Of a stretch of 64,000 bases of DNA, positions 17,455 through 27,771 are shown piece after piece. The stretch is from NCBI GenBank assembly GCA_041821185.1, contig JBGUBD010000007.1:124001-188000 (forward strand). Direction: 5' to 3'. Position numbers and translations under genes: made by a program. This DNA comes from Phycisphaerales bacterium AB-hyl4 (GTDB lineage Bacteria > Planctomycetota > Phycisphaerae > Phycisphaerales > Phycisphaeraceae). Positions within the stretch are counted from its first letter, which is position 1, and every line of letters starts with the position of its first letter. The notes under the pieces were generated by a model, which was not told the DNA's origin, ran no database searches, and was given only the letters and a program-made list of their open reading frames with translations.

Positions 17455-20064
17455 ATGTTTGGGGGTGCTGACGACAGTTTGATGCAGGCGGACGAGGGTC
17501 GCGAGGCGCGGGAGCGGGCGCGGCGGGCTCGGCCTTTTGTATTTCTGGCGGTGGCGATGATGGTGGGGGTGCTGGTGGGACGGGCGTGGCCCTGGGGGGC
17601 GATGTGGGTGGTCGCGGCCGGGGCGCCGATGGCGGGGATGGGGGTGATGCTGCTGCGGGGCCATGGGCGGGCGGCGCTGATCTGGGGGCTGCTGGCGGTG
17701 GTAATGCTGATGGCGGGGTGGCAGGTCTGGCGGGCAGAGCATGTGGCGGCGGATCATATTGCCCGATACGCGACGCGGCCGGCACAGTTGGCGGAGGTGA
17801 CGGGCAGGGTGGTCGAGCTGCCTTCGTCGCCGGCGCGTGATGTGGGGGCGTTTGCCGCGTTCGACTATCGGCCGCCGGTGACGCGGACGGTGGTCGCGGT
17901 CGACGGCGTGGCGGTGGGGCCCGCGCGACAGTTTGCCCCGGCGAGCGGGCGCGTGCTCTTGCGCGTGGGTGAGGTGGACCATCGCTTGAAGCGCGGCCAG
18001 CGCATTCGCGCCGTCGGCTGGCTTGGCGATGTGCATGGCCCGAGCAATCCCGGCGAATTCGACTACCGCGAACACTTGCGCAGTCGCGGCATCGTCGGCC
18101 GCCTGAGCCTGCCCAGTCGATCGCATTGGCAGTTGCTCGAAGAGCCGAGCGTCTGGTCGCCGGCGCGTTTGCAGATATTGCGAGACGATTTCGCGGCGAC
18201 ACTGCAACGCTCGCTTCGGCTGGGCATGGCGGAAGATGAGCGGTCGCTTGCGCTGCTGGAGGCGGTGCTGCTGGGCATCTGGGGCCGAGAGCTCGCGGAC
18301 ACGTACGAGTCGTTCCGCAGAGTTGGCTTGGCCCATCTGTTGGCGATATCAGGTGCTCATCTCGGCATCCTGCTCGGGCTGGTTTGGATGGTGGTGCGGG
18401 TTGTCGTGCCATACCCCCGCTGGGCAGCGATGATCGTGTTAGTCGTGCTGGGACTGTACCTGCTCGCGCTGCCGGTGCGTGTACCGATCATGCGTGCGGC
18501 GATCATGGCGGCGGTGTTCTGTGTGGGGTACGCCAGCGGTCGGAAGCTGCCGGCGATGGCGATGCTGGCGATCGCGATGATCGCGGTGCTCCTCTGGCGG
18601 CCGAGCGATCTTTTTACGCCGGGCTTTCAGCTGAGCTTCGGCATTGTGGCGGGGTTGATTGTGTTTGCACGCCCGGTACGGCGGTGGCTTTGGCCGACGG
18701 ATACCGAGCGGTTGGGCGACGCGCGGACGGCGAGGCAGGCCGAACCTGCGCGGTTGAGCACGATGCTGCTGTATCGCGGGGCGGATTATGGGGCGGCGAA
18801 CGTGGTGGCGTTTGTCATTGCGCTGCCGGTGGTGGCGTATCACTTTCAGATGGTCAGCCCACTGGCGATTGTGATGTCGCTGCTCGCGCTGCCAGTGGTG
18901 ACGGCGGTGCTGGCGTTGGGTTATTTGAAAATGGTCGTGGGGCTGTTGCTTCCGTCGGTTTCAATCGTGTTGGCCGGGCCGGCGATGTGGCTGAGCGATT
19001 CGCTGCTGGGGCTGGTGGATCATGCCGAGCACTGGCCTGGTGCATGGCTGGAATTGACGCATACGCCGAGCGCGGCGTGGGTGATGGCGACGTCGTCGGC
19101 GGGGGTGGCGCTGCTGGCAGGTGCGTACGCGGGGCGACGCAAGGCGTTGGCCGCGAGCGCGGGGGTGCTGCTGTTGTGGGCGGTGGCGGTCGAGCGCGAC
19201 TGGGCGACGCTGTTCAAAGCGGACGCAGATCGACCAGTGATGACGCTGCACAGCTTCAGCGTCGGCCACGGCTCGGCGCACCTGGTGCAGTTTGACGGCC
19301 GGGCGATCCTTTTCGACTGCGGATCACATGCCTACCCGCTCGTCGGCTCGCGCACGGTCGCGCCGGGCTTGCGTCGGCTTGGCGTTCGCGAACTCGATAC
19401 GGTTTTCGTTTCACATGCTCACCTGGACCATTTCAACGGTCTGCTGGAGCTTGCCGACCGTATCGCTGTTCACGAAGTGCTGCTCACCCCCGCGATGTGG
19501 CAGGAAGCCCACGAGCAGCCGTGGCGGGCGACGGGTGTGCTGCTGGCCGGTCTGCGTGAACGCAGCGTGCCGGTCCGCGCTGCCTACCGCGGTTGGGCAC
19601 GACAGTACGACAACGTGCAGCTTCGCCTGCTCTGGCCCCCAGCGGACAAGCGGGACTTCGATCGCGTGAACGATACGTCGCTCGTGCTGGCGATCGATCA
19701 CGTCACGGCCGACCGCCGCCTGCTGCTCACCGGTGATATTGAAGCCCAGGCCATCGCCGGCCTGCTCGCGCGTGAGCCGGGCCTCCGTGCGGATGTCGTC
19801 GAAATGCCCCACCATGGCGAATACTCAGACGCCGGCATCACATTGCTCGACGCGCTTCAGCCATCGCTGCTCGTCCAGTCCAGTGACCTTGCACGGCTGC
19901 GCCGCGATCGATGGCCGAGGCAGCTCGACGCGATGGGCCTCGGCGATGCCCCACGCCTGACCACCGCTGACCATGGCATGGTTACCGTGCAGATTCACCC
20001 CACCGGCGAAATCCGCTGGCACACGTTCCGCGAGCCGGAACGAACACTGGCGATCGATGAATGA
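17455..20064 (+). CDS. comEC: ComEC/Rec2-family DNA uptake channel
   Basis: The 869-residue protein has the full ComEC layout. N-terminal membrane helices and a DUF4131-like OB segment cover residues 1-180. The Competence channel domain with many helices covers about residues 250-560 (GLAHLLAISGAHLGILLGL is the family hallmark). A C-terminal metallo-beta-lactamase-like domain follows (FSVGHGSAHLVQFDG, SHAHLDHFNGL, LLTGDIE, MPHHGEYSD). It should carry single-stranded DNA across the inner membrane during natural transformation. No comEA or pilus genes are nearby. The ATG at 17455 is preferred to TTG two codons earlier. Confidence 0.92.
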   Translation: MFGGADDSLMQADEGREARERARRARPFVFLAVAMMVGVLVGRAWPWGAMWVVAAGAPMAGMGVMLLRGHGRAALIWGLLAVVMLMAGWQVWRAEHVAADHIARYATRPAQLAEVTGRVVELPSSPARDVGAFAAFDYRPPVTRTVVAVDGVAVGPARQFAPASGRVLLRVGEVDHRLKRGQRIRAVGWLGDVHGPSNPGEFDYREHLRSRGIVGRLSLPSRSHWQLLEEPSVWSPARLQILRDDFAATLQRSLRLGMAEDERSLALLEAVLLGIWGRELADTYESFRRVGLAHLLAISGAHLGILLGLVWMVVRVVVPYPRWAAMIVLVVLGLYLLALPVRVPIMRAAIMAAVFCVGYASGRKLPAMAMLAIAMIAVLLWRPSDLFTPGFQLSFGIVAGLIVFARPVRRWLWPTDTERLGDARTARQAEPARLSTMLLYRGADYGAANVVAFVIALPVVAYHFQMVSPLAIVMSLLALPVVTAVLALGYLKMVVGLLLPSVSIVLAGPAMWLSDSLLGLVDHAEHWPGAWLELTHTPSAAWVMATSSAGVALLAGAYAGRRKALAASAGVLLLWAVAVERDWATLFKADADRPVMTLHSFSVGHGSAHLVQFDGRAILFDCGSHAYPLVGSRTVAPGLRRLGVRELDTVFVSHAHLDHFNGLLELADRIAVHEVLLTPAMWQEAHEQPWRATGVLLAGLRERSVPVRAAYRGWARQYDNVQLRLLWPPADKRDFDRVNDTSLVLAIDHVTADRRLLLTGDIEAQAIAGLLAREPGLRADVVEMPHHGEYSDAGITLLDALQPSLLVQSSDLARLRRDRWPRQLDAMGLGDAPRLTTADHGMVTVQIHPTGEIRWHTFREPERTLAIDE

Positions 20065-20139
20065 AGCTCGCCAGGCTTCCGTCTCCGAGCTTTGAATAAA
20101 AAATCGAAAATTAAAGTTCCCGTGATGTACCCTATGCCC

Positions 20140-20517
20140 ATGTACGAGATCACCATCGAACGCACCTTCGCCGCCAGCCACGCCATTCGCCTGCCCGATG
20201 GCCAGCTTGAGCCGATTCATGGGCACAACTGGCCCGTCGCCGTGACGGTCGAACGTGACGAATTGGACGCCATTGAAACGGTAATGGATTTTCACGACCT
20301 GGAAGCGATCGTCGACAAGCTGGTCGCTGCGTTTCACAATCGTCATCTGAACGACTTGCCGCCGTTCGCAGGCGAGGCCGTGAATCCCACCGCCGAGCGG
20401 GTTGCCTGGTGGATCGGCTCACAGACCGCTGAACAACTACCCGAGGGCGTGCGACTGCAACAGGCCCGCGTTGGCGAAGCACCCGGCTGCTGGGCTACCT
20501 ACCGCCCCACACGCTGA
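20140..20517 (+). CDS. 6-pyruvoyl-tetrahydropterin synthase family protein lacking the catalytic triad
   Basis: The 125-residue protein has the T-fold pterin enzyme layout of QueD/PTPS. The three zinc-binding His are present (FAASHAI and IHGHNW). The pterin-holding Glu also appears (VGEAPGCW). The Cys expected four positions before the HGH motif is absent (LEPIHGH), and the usual LDHRYLND segment reads FHNRHLND, so the Asp-His pair is lost too. A Glu sits three residues before HGH. In PTPS-III proteins a Glu replaces the Cys and the protein can stand in for FolB in folate synthesis; this is a possible role. ATGs at 20125 and 20134 are alternative starts. Confidence 0.75.
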   Translation: MYEITIERTFAASHAIRLPDGQLEPIHGHNWPVAVTVERDELDAIETVMDFHDLEAIVDKLVAAFHNRHLNDLPPFAGEAVNPTAERVAWWIGSQTAEQLPEGVRLQQARVGEAPGCWATYRPTR

Positions 20518-20864
20518 CCTGCACGCCACGCGACAATTCAGTAGTCATTTGACTGAAAATGGATGAAATAACACACATACGGGCAAGAAAAAAGGCCCGG
20601 CATGAGACAAGCCCATGCCGAGCCCTTCCGGGGGCAAATTGTACGGCCTACAACAGCAGGCCAATTTGTTCAGATTCTCACAACCACAACTAAACTTGGG
20701 TCGCTCTGACTGAACAAGGGCACATCATACAGAGTCTTTATGGTTCGTCAACGGCATTCGAAGGTTAGCAATATGTTCCTAGTAGTTTTACAAATTTCCG
20801 CTACATGACGACGATATTGATGATGTAACGCTCGTCAGGTGGCGAGCCAACGACCAATGCTCCG
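20518..20864. other. Intergenic region, 347 bp, with a hairpin
   Basis: No coding sequence is supported. A hairpin at 20594-20624 (GGCCCGGCATG / CATGCCGAGCC, one mismatch, 9-base loop) could end the upstream transcript but lacks a T-run. The remainder is more A/T-rich than its surroundings and probably holds the promoter of the GH63-like gene, though no clear boxes were found. Confidence 0.5.
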
Positions 20865-23606
<2,742 letters not shown>

Positions 23607-23681
23607 GCCTGTCGCGACGGGTGCGTGTCGTATGATTCATTGATCGGGCCGTTCGCCGTTGAGGGGGGCGCTTCAAGAAAG

Positions 23682-23721
23682 ACAATCGCCCGAACTGCCG
23701 ATGGCAGCTTCGGGCGATTGT
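23682..23721. terminator. Convergent terminator hairpin
   Basis: Long hairpin ACAATCGCCCGAA ... TTCGGGCGATTGT with an inner CTGCC-GAT-GGCAG stem and one bulged C. It lies between the GH63-like gene and the DUF1328 gene. On the minus strand a T-rich tail (TCTTTCTT) follows. Confidence 0.75.
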
Positions 23722-23776
23722 TGCTGGTATGACGCAGGCTTGGCGAAGCCTGGTGATTGTTGTGGTCGCCGGGGGG

Positions 23777-23956
23777 TCAGACGCCTGTGGTGCGACCCCG
23801 TCCGGCAAGTCCGGCGATCAACGAAACGATCAGCAGGATCACGAAGATCGCAAACAGAACCTGCGCGATGGTTGCGGCTGCGCCGGCGAGGCCGCCGAAG
23901 CCAAGGATTGCAGCAATCAGTGCAACGACAAAGAAAACCAGTGCCCAGTAAAGCAT
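23777..23956 (-). CDS. Small DUF1328 (YtjA-like) membrane protein
   Basis: This 59-residue protein begins [17 protein letters not shown] and ends [12 protein letters not shown]. Two hydrophobic helices flank a Gly-rich turn ([16 protein letters not shown]). Sequence and length match the DUF1328 family of small inner-membrane proteins, often linked with stress responses in other bacteria. A strong AAGGAG ribosome site is eight bases before the ATG. The terminator on its 3' side completes a compact single-gene unit. Its physiological role is unknown. Confidence 0.88.
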   Translation of the reverse strand: MLYWALVFFVVALIAAILGFGGLAGAAATIAQVLFAIFVILLIVSLIAGLAGRGRTTGV

Positions 23957-24011
23957 TGTTCAAACTCCTTTCGCGAAGCGTTCACTTTCGCGGTTGACAA
24001 ACTCCCTCCGT

Positions 24012-24030
24012 CCCTTGGAACGACCAAGGG
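24012..24030. promoter_or_regulatory. Palindrome upstream of the DUF1328 gene
   Basis: Perfect 7-base arms CCCTTGG / CCAAGGG around AACGA, 56 bases upstream of the small-gene ATG. It could be an operator or an RNA hairpin; nothing decides between them. Confidence 0.4.
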
Positions 24031-24244
24031 CAGTCGAACGGCTTGGCTCGGCGACCGTATTGTGGGTGGGCCGAATCATCGTTCGCGTTACCTGAAGTAC
24101 GCACCTGCTGGCTGAAAGCGTTTCACGACATCCGGCAAAAGCCGTTGGAATGGAGTTTCAGGCGACGCCTGGGTAGGGAAGACCACCACGCCACAGCCAT
24201 CGCGCGGGTGTTTCGACGTAGTGGCTTGTTCGTTGTTAGCGCGT

Positions 24245-25648
24245 TTACATGCCGGCTGGGGCGTGACTGGCAGCAAGGTTTTTAAAGCGGGTGGTGGAGC
24301 CGTCGAACAGCAGGCGGACGGTGCCGGTGGGGCCGTTTCGCTGCTTGGCGATGATGACTTCCGCCTCGTTGTTTTCGACGTATTCTTCGTCACCGCGATG
24401 GTAGTAGTCTTCGCGGTGGAGCATCATGACGACGTCGGCATCCTGCTCGATCGAGCCGGACTCGCGGAGGTCGCTCATGCGGGGGCGGTGGCCTTCGCGG
24501 CCCTCGGCTTGCCGGTTGAGCTGACTGAGGCAGACCACGGGCACGTTCAGCTCACGAGCGAGGGCTTTGATGCCCCGGCTGATGTTGGACACTTCCTGCT
24601 GGCGTGATTCCGCGCCGGGGGCGGACATGAGTTGAAGGTAGTCGACCATGAGGCATTTGATGTCATGTCGCGACGCGAGTCGTCGGGCCTTGGCGCGCAA
24701 TTGCAGCAGCGTCAGGCCGGGCGTGTCGTCGATGTAGAGCGGCGCTTCGCTGAGTTCGCCGACGGTCAGCGAGAGCTTCGCGAAGTCGTCGCCGGAGAGC
24801 ATGTTTCGGCGAAGCTTGTGCGAGTCAACGCCCGAGCGGGCGCAGAGCAGTCGCTGGGCGAGCTGCTGCTTGCTCATTTCCAGGCTGAACACGGCGCATG
24901 ATTGATGCGACGTGGCTGAGATGTGCTCAGCCATGTTCAGTGCGAACGCGGTCTTACCCATCGACGGGCGGGCGGCGATGATGATCAGTTCGCCCGGCTG
25001 CAAGCCGTTGAGCATCTCGTCCATCTCGAAAAAGCCGGTTTCGATGCCGGTCAGTGACTGGCCATCTTCGGCTTCGAGTCGGTCGAAGGTTTCCTGAAGC
25101 AGCACCTTCAACTCGGTGGCGTTGGTGTCTTCGCGTCCCTCGGCGAGCTCGAAGATCTCACGCTCGGCCTTGTCGAGCAGGTCGCCGGTGGGCTCGGCGG
25201 AGTTGTAGCAGTCGTAGAGAATCCGCCCGGCGGTGTCGATGAGCCGACGGAGCACGGCCTTCTCGCGGACGATGCCCGCGTAGTAGCCGGCACTCGCCGC
25301 CGACGGCACGGACTCGGCCAACTCGACGAGATACTCCACGCCACCGACGTCGTCGAGCTGCTGCTTGTCCGCCATCCGCTGCTTGAGCTGGACGATGTCG
25401 ATCGACTGATGTTTGTCATAAAGCTCGATGAGCGTTTCGTAGATCGCCGTGTGGCCGGGCTGGTAGAAGTCGTCAGCGCCCTTGATGAGCTGGAGGACTT
25501 CGCCACAGACCCGCCAGTCGAGGATCATCGAGCCCAACAGCGCGGCCTCGGCCTCGAGCGCGTGCGGCGGCAGCTTGTCGAATAGCTTGGTCAGCTCGAC
25601 TTTGCGTGGCTCGAATTTTTGTCGCTTCCGCCCGTTGCTTTCACCCAT
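24245..25648 (-). CDS. dnaB: Replicative DNA helicase DnaB
   Basis: DnaB unwinds DNA at the replication fork as a hexamer. The N-terminal primase-interacting domain (LPPHALEAEAALLGSMI) begins near residue 25. The RecA-like motor has Walker A ARPSMGKTAF, SCAVFSLEMS, Walker B CLMVDYLQLM and the Arg/Gln motifs VVCLSQLNRQAE and RMSDLRESGSIEQDAD. At 467 residues it is full length with no intein. ATG 25648 is used; a GTG at 25705 would add 19 residues not typical of the family. rpmA lies upstream on the same strand, separated by a terminator. Confidence 0.95.
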   Translation of the reverse strand: MGESNGRKRQKFEPRKVELTKLFDKLPPHALEAEAALLGSMILDWRVCGEVLQLIKGADDFYQPGHTAIYETLIELYDKHQSIDIVQLKQRMADKQQLDDVGGVEYLVELAESVPSAASAGYYAGIVREKAVLRRLIDTAGRILYDCYNSAEPTGDLLDKAEREIFELAEGREDTNATELKVLLQETFDRLEAEDGQSLTGIETGFFEMDEMLNGLQPGELIIIAARPSMGKTAFALNMAEHISATSHQSCAVFSLEMSKQQLAQRLLCARSGVDSHKLRRNMLSGDDFAKLSLTVGELSEAPLYIDDTPGLTLLQLRAKARRLASRHDIKCLMVDYLQLMSAPGAESRQQEVSNISRGIKALARELNVPVVCLSQLNRQAEGREGHRPRMSDLRESGSIEQDADVVMMLHREDYYHRGDEEYVENNEAEVIIAKQRNGPTGTVRLLFDGSTTRFKNLAASHAPAGM

Positions 25649-25807
25649 CGTGCCCCTATCGTCGCCGGGTTGTCGGCCGAGGGCAACCGTCTTCGGTGAC
25701 ACCACTGTGTCAGTGTGGAGAACGATTCGTGGATGTGGAAAACCTGTCGGCGACAGGGCGGCTCATTGAATGGTTGGATGATGTAAAGTTATGTTCGCAT
25801 CGCGCAT

Positions 25808-25838
25808 AAAAAAACGGACGCCGCTTGCACGACGTCCG
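25808..25838 (-). terminator. Intrinsic terminator of rpmA
   Basis: On the minus strand CGGACGTCG, loop TGCAAG, CGGCGTCCG (one G-T pair), then seven T. It sits 30 bases after the rpmA stop. Confidence 0.85.
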
Positions 25839-25868
25839 CTGGTGTGTGTTTATTTGTGAGGCGGGCGA

Positions 25869-26132
25869 TCAGCCAGCAGCTGCGGCGACGGGTGCATCGC
25901 TGCGGATGTGGACGCGTCGGCCTTGGAACTCGACGTAGCCGTCGGTCAGGGCGTAGAGCGTGTTGTCGCTGCCGATGCCGACCTTGTGTCCGGGCTTGAA
26001 CGGGGTTCCGCACTGGCGGATGATGATCGAGCCGGCCTTGGCGCGCTGGCCGCCGTAGAGCTTGACGCCGCGGAACTGCGGGTTGGAGTCGCGGCCGTTC
26101 TTGGTGGAGCCTTGCCCCTTCTTATGTGCCAT
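25869..26132 (-). CDS. rpmA: 50S ribosomal protein L27
   Basis: The 87-residue protein begins [17 protein letters not shown], the normal L27 N-terminus that reaches the peptidyl-transferase centre. It continues with RGVKLYGGQ and [15 protein letters not shown]. There is no cleavable N-terminal extension as in Firmicutes. GAGGTGAT gives a ribosome site before the ATG. Frames extended upstream would run into the promoter. The usual partner rplU is not adjacent, so the gene appears to be monocistronic. The short Ala-rich tail is unremarkable. Confidence 0.97.
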   Translation of the reverse strand: MAHKKGQGSTKNGRDSNPQFRGVKLYGGQRAKAGSIIIRQCGTPFKPGHKVGIGSDNTLYALTDGYVEFQGRRVHIRSDAPVAAAAG

Positions 26133-26184
26133 TGCATCACCTCGCGAGTCGGGTGGGTGTTTGGTTAGTTCAGTCGAGCCGCGA

Positions 26185-26213
26185 AGTATAGCATGGCCGG
26201 TTGTGGGGGGCAA
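26185..26213 (-). promoter_or_regulatory. Promoter of rpmA
   Basis: On the minus strand TTGCCC, a 17-base spacer and TATACT, about 50 bases before the rpmA ATG. It is one of the best sigma-70-type matches in the window. Confidence 0.7.
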
Positions 26214-26373
26214 GCGGGATGAGGCGGCGTCAGGGCGGTGGCGGGAGAGGGCTTCGGTGGGGGAGATGCGTGGGCTTTATTGGGGTGGTGTGGTTTGGTG
26301 CTTCTTTTTGGCAGGCGGATGCGTTAGGCTGGTAACTGGTGAATTTCGCTGTGTTTCTGGAAGGAGTGCCGTG

Positions 26374-26646
26374 ATGGCCAGAGCGAGTGTCGACCCGGAA
26401 GAGCTTCGTCGGTTTGCCAGGGACCTGACGCGGTTTAACGCTCAGTTGGAGGAGATGATGGGGGCGCTCAGTGCGCGGACGCATCAGCTGGCCGAGAGTT
26501 GGCGGGATGCGGAGCATCGCAAGTTCGTGGAGGAGATGGCACGAACGAGCAAGGCGTTGGGGCAGTTTGTGCAGATGTCCAACGAGCACGCGGCGTTTCT
26601 GGTGAAGAAGGCCGGGCACGTCGATGCGTACCTCAATCAGCGGTAG
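26374..26646 (+). CDS. WXG100-like small helical protein, first gene of the T7SS-like cluster
   Basis: The 90-residue, highly charged helical protein has two helices joined at a W-x-D turn (LAESWRDAEHRKFVEEM, residues 43-59). Length, hairpin layout and a central Trp followed by a later Phe match WXG100/ESAT-6 proteins, except that Asp replaces the Gly of WxG. No C-terminal YxxxD/E signal is clear (the end is VDAYLNQR). AAGGAG lies eight bases before the ATG. Genes 26677, 27360 and 27772 follow on the same strand. It may be a secreted substrate, a chaperone-like partner or a structural part; this is inference from size and neighbours. Confidence 0.7.
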   Translation: MARASVDPEELRRFARDLTRFNAQLEEMMGALSARTHQLAESWRDAEHRKFVEEMARTSKALGQFVQMSNEHAAFLVKKAGHVDAYLNQR

Positions 26647-26676
26647 GGTTTTCGTCGTCACTAACCAGGATTGCTG

Positions 26677-27363
26677 ATGCACGCCCGAGCCCGCGTTGAA
26701 TCGGTCGAGTCGGTCAGGCAGTTTCGTGCCAGCCTCTGGCAGTTTGCCGAGGAAGCGCGGAACGCGCTGTCCGACGCGGCGTCGGACGTGCAGCGGACGC
26801 TGCAATGGCTGGAGCTGGAGCAGGGGCCGTGGTGGACGAAGCAACTTCGCAAACGCCACGAAGCAGTGCTACAGGCGAAGCAGGCGTTAGACGATAAAAA
26901 GCGATACAAGACGGTCGACGGCACGCAGCCCGCAGCGGTTGAAGAGGAGCAGGCGTTGCGCGTGGCGCGGCGTCGCCACGAAGAGGCGGAGCGGCGGCTG
27001 GCGGCGGTGAAGCATTGGCGTCGGCAGCTTGACCGTGAGGCGATGCTGTATCACGGCGTGTCGCAGCGGCTGAGCAGGGCAATCGAGACGGGCATCCCCA
27101 ACGCGGTGGCGACGCTGGATCGGCTGACCGACGCGTTGGCGGCGTACCTGGCGTTGCAGGCACCGCAGGCGCAGCGGATGCCCGGCGATGCGGCCGAGGA
27201 CGCGCAGGGGATGGGGCTGCCTGCGTCGCTGGTGACCGATACGGCGGATGAATCAGACGAAGCGGAAGACGATGAGCCGACGGAAGAGGCCGAGCGTGAT
27301 GCGGGCGCGGCCCCGTCGATGGACCATGGGTTCGATGATGTGAACGAAGGCGGTGGCCGATGA
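26677..27363 (+). CDS. Unknown coiled-coil protein of the T7SS-like cluster
   Basis: No family is recognised. The 228-residue protein is mostly helical. An N-terminal segment (SVRQFRASLWQFAEEARNAL) precedes a WWTKQLRKRHE stretch and a long charged coiled coil (about residues 65-125). A short amphipathic region follows (LSRAIETGIPNAVATLDRL), then an acidic tail after residue 165 rich in Asp and Glu. No signal peptide or membrane helix is seen. It starts 30 bases after the first small gene, and its stop overlaps the next start as ATGA, so the three small genes form one translational unit. It may bind the small W-x-D proteins or the ATPase. Confidence 0.75.
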   Translation: MHARARVESVESVRQFRASLWQFAEEARNALSDAASDVQRTLQWLELEQGPWWTKQLRKRHEAVLQAKQALDDKKRYKTVDGTQPAAVEEEQALRVARRRHEEAERRLAAVKHWRRQLDREAMLYHGVSQRLSRAIETGIPNAVATLDRLTDALAAYLALQAPQAQRMPGDAAEDAQGMGLPASLVTDTADESDEAEDDEPTEEAERDAGAAPSMDHGFDDVNEGGGR

Positions 27364-27578
27364 GCATGCATGCCGGGCGAGCGAAGTTGCACGAGGCGTT
27401 CAAGCAGTTGACGCGGCGTTGGCAACAGACGCAGCGCGATTGGCAGGACCCTGCCAGCCGAGCGTTCGAGCAGAAGTATCTGACGCCGTTGGAGTCGGAT
27501 GTACGGACGGTGTCGACGGCGATGGCGCGGATGTCCGAGTCGCTTCAGCGGGCGCGGCGGGACTGTGACTGCGATTGA
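27360..27578 (+). CDS. Second small W-x-D helical protein
   Basis: The 72-residue protein is predicted helical. Its Trp-containing turn (RDWQDPASRAFEQKYL, residues 26-41) echoes the W-x-D turn of the gene at 26374, with a Phe and a Tyr placed as in WXG100-like helices. It ends in a Cys/Asp pair repeat (RRDCDCD). Translation is coupled to the upstream gene by a 4-base ATGA overlap. Two small WXG-like proteins in one cluster are usual for type VII systems, where they pair as a heterodimer. Whether these two pair is untested. Confidence 0.7.
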   Translation: MSMHAGRAKLHEAFKQLTRRWQQTQRDWQDPASRAFEQKYLTPLESDVRTVSTAMARMSESLQRARRDCDCD

Positions 27579-27675
27579 CGGGGTGGTTGATGTCGAGGTG
27601 TTACAGGGCGGGCGGCGGCGTATCGTGAGCTATGGTAAGCTTTTGTCATTCGGGCGTGTGTGGGAGTTCGGTTTC

Positions 27676-27705
27676 GGCTGGAAGCCCCGGCTTTAGTCGC
27701 CGGAG
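27676..27705. repeat. Short hairpin before the ATPase gene
   Basis: GAAGCCCCGGCTTTAGTCGCCGGAGG contains CCGGC / GCCGG arms around a 7-base loop. It lies between the small genes and the ATPase gene. It may attenuate transcription or be another dispersed repeat; only one copy is in the window. Confidence 0.35.
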
Positions 27706-27771
27706 GGGGGTTGGCGTGCCGGGGTACGACATGACACGCCGATGGTTTCGACGCCATCGGCCCTGACGAGA

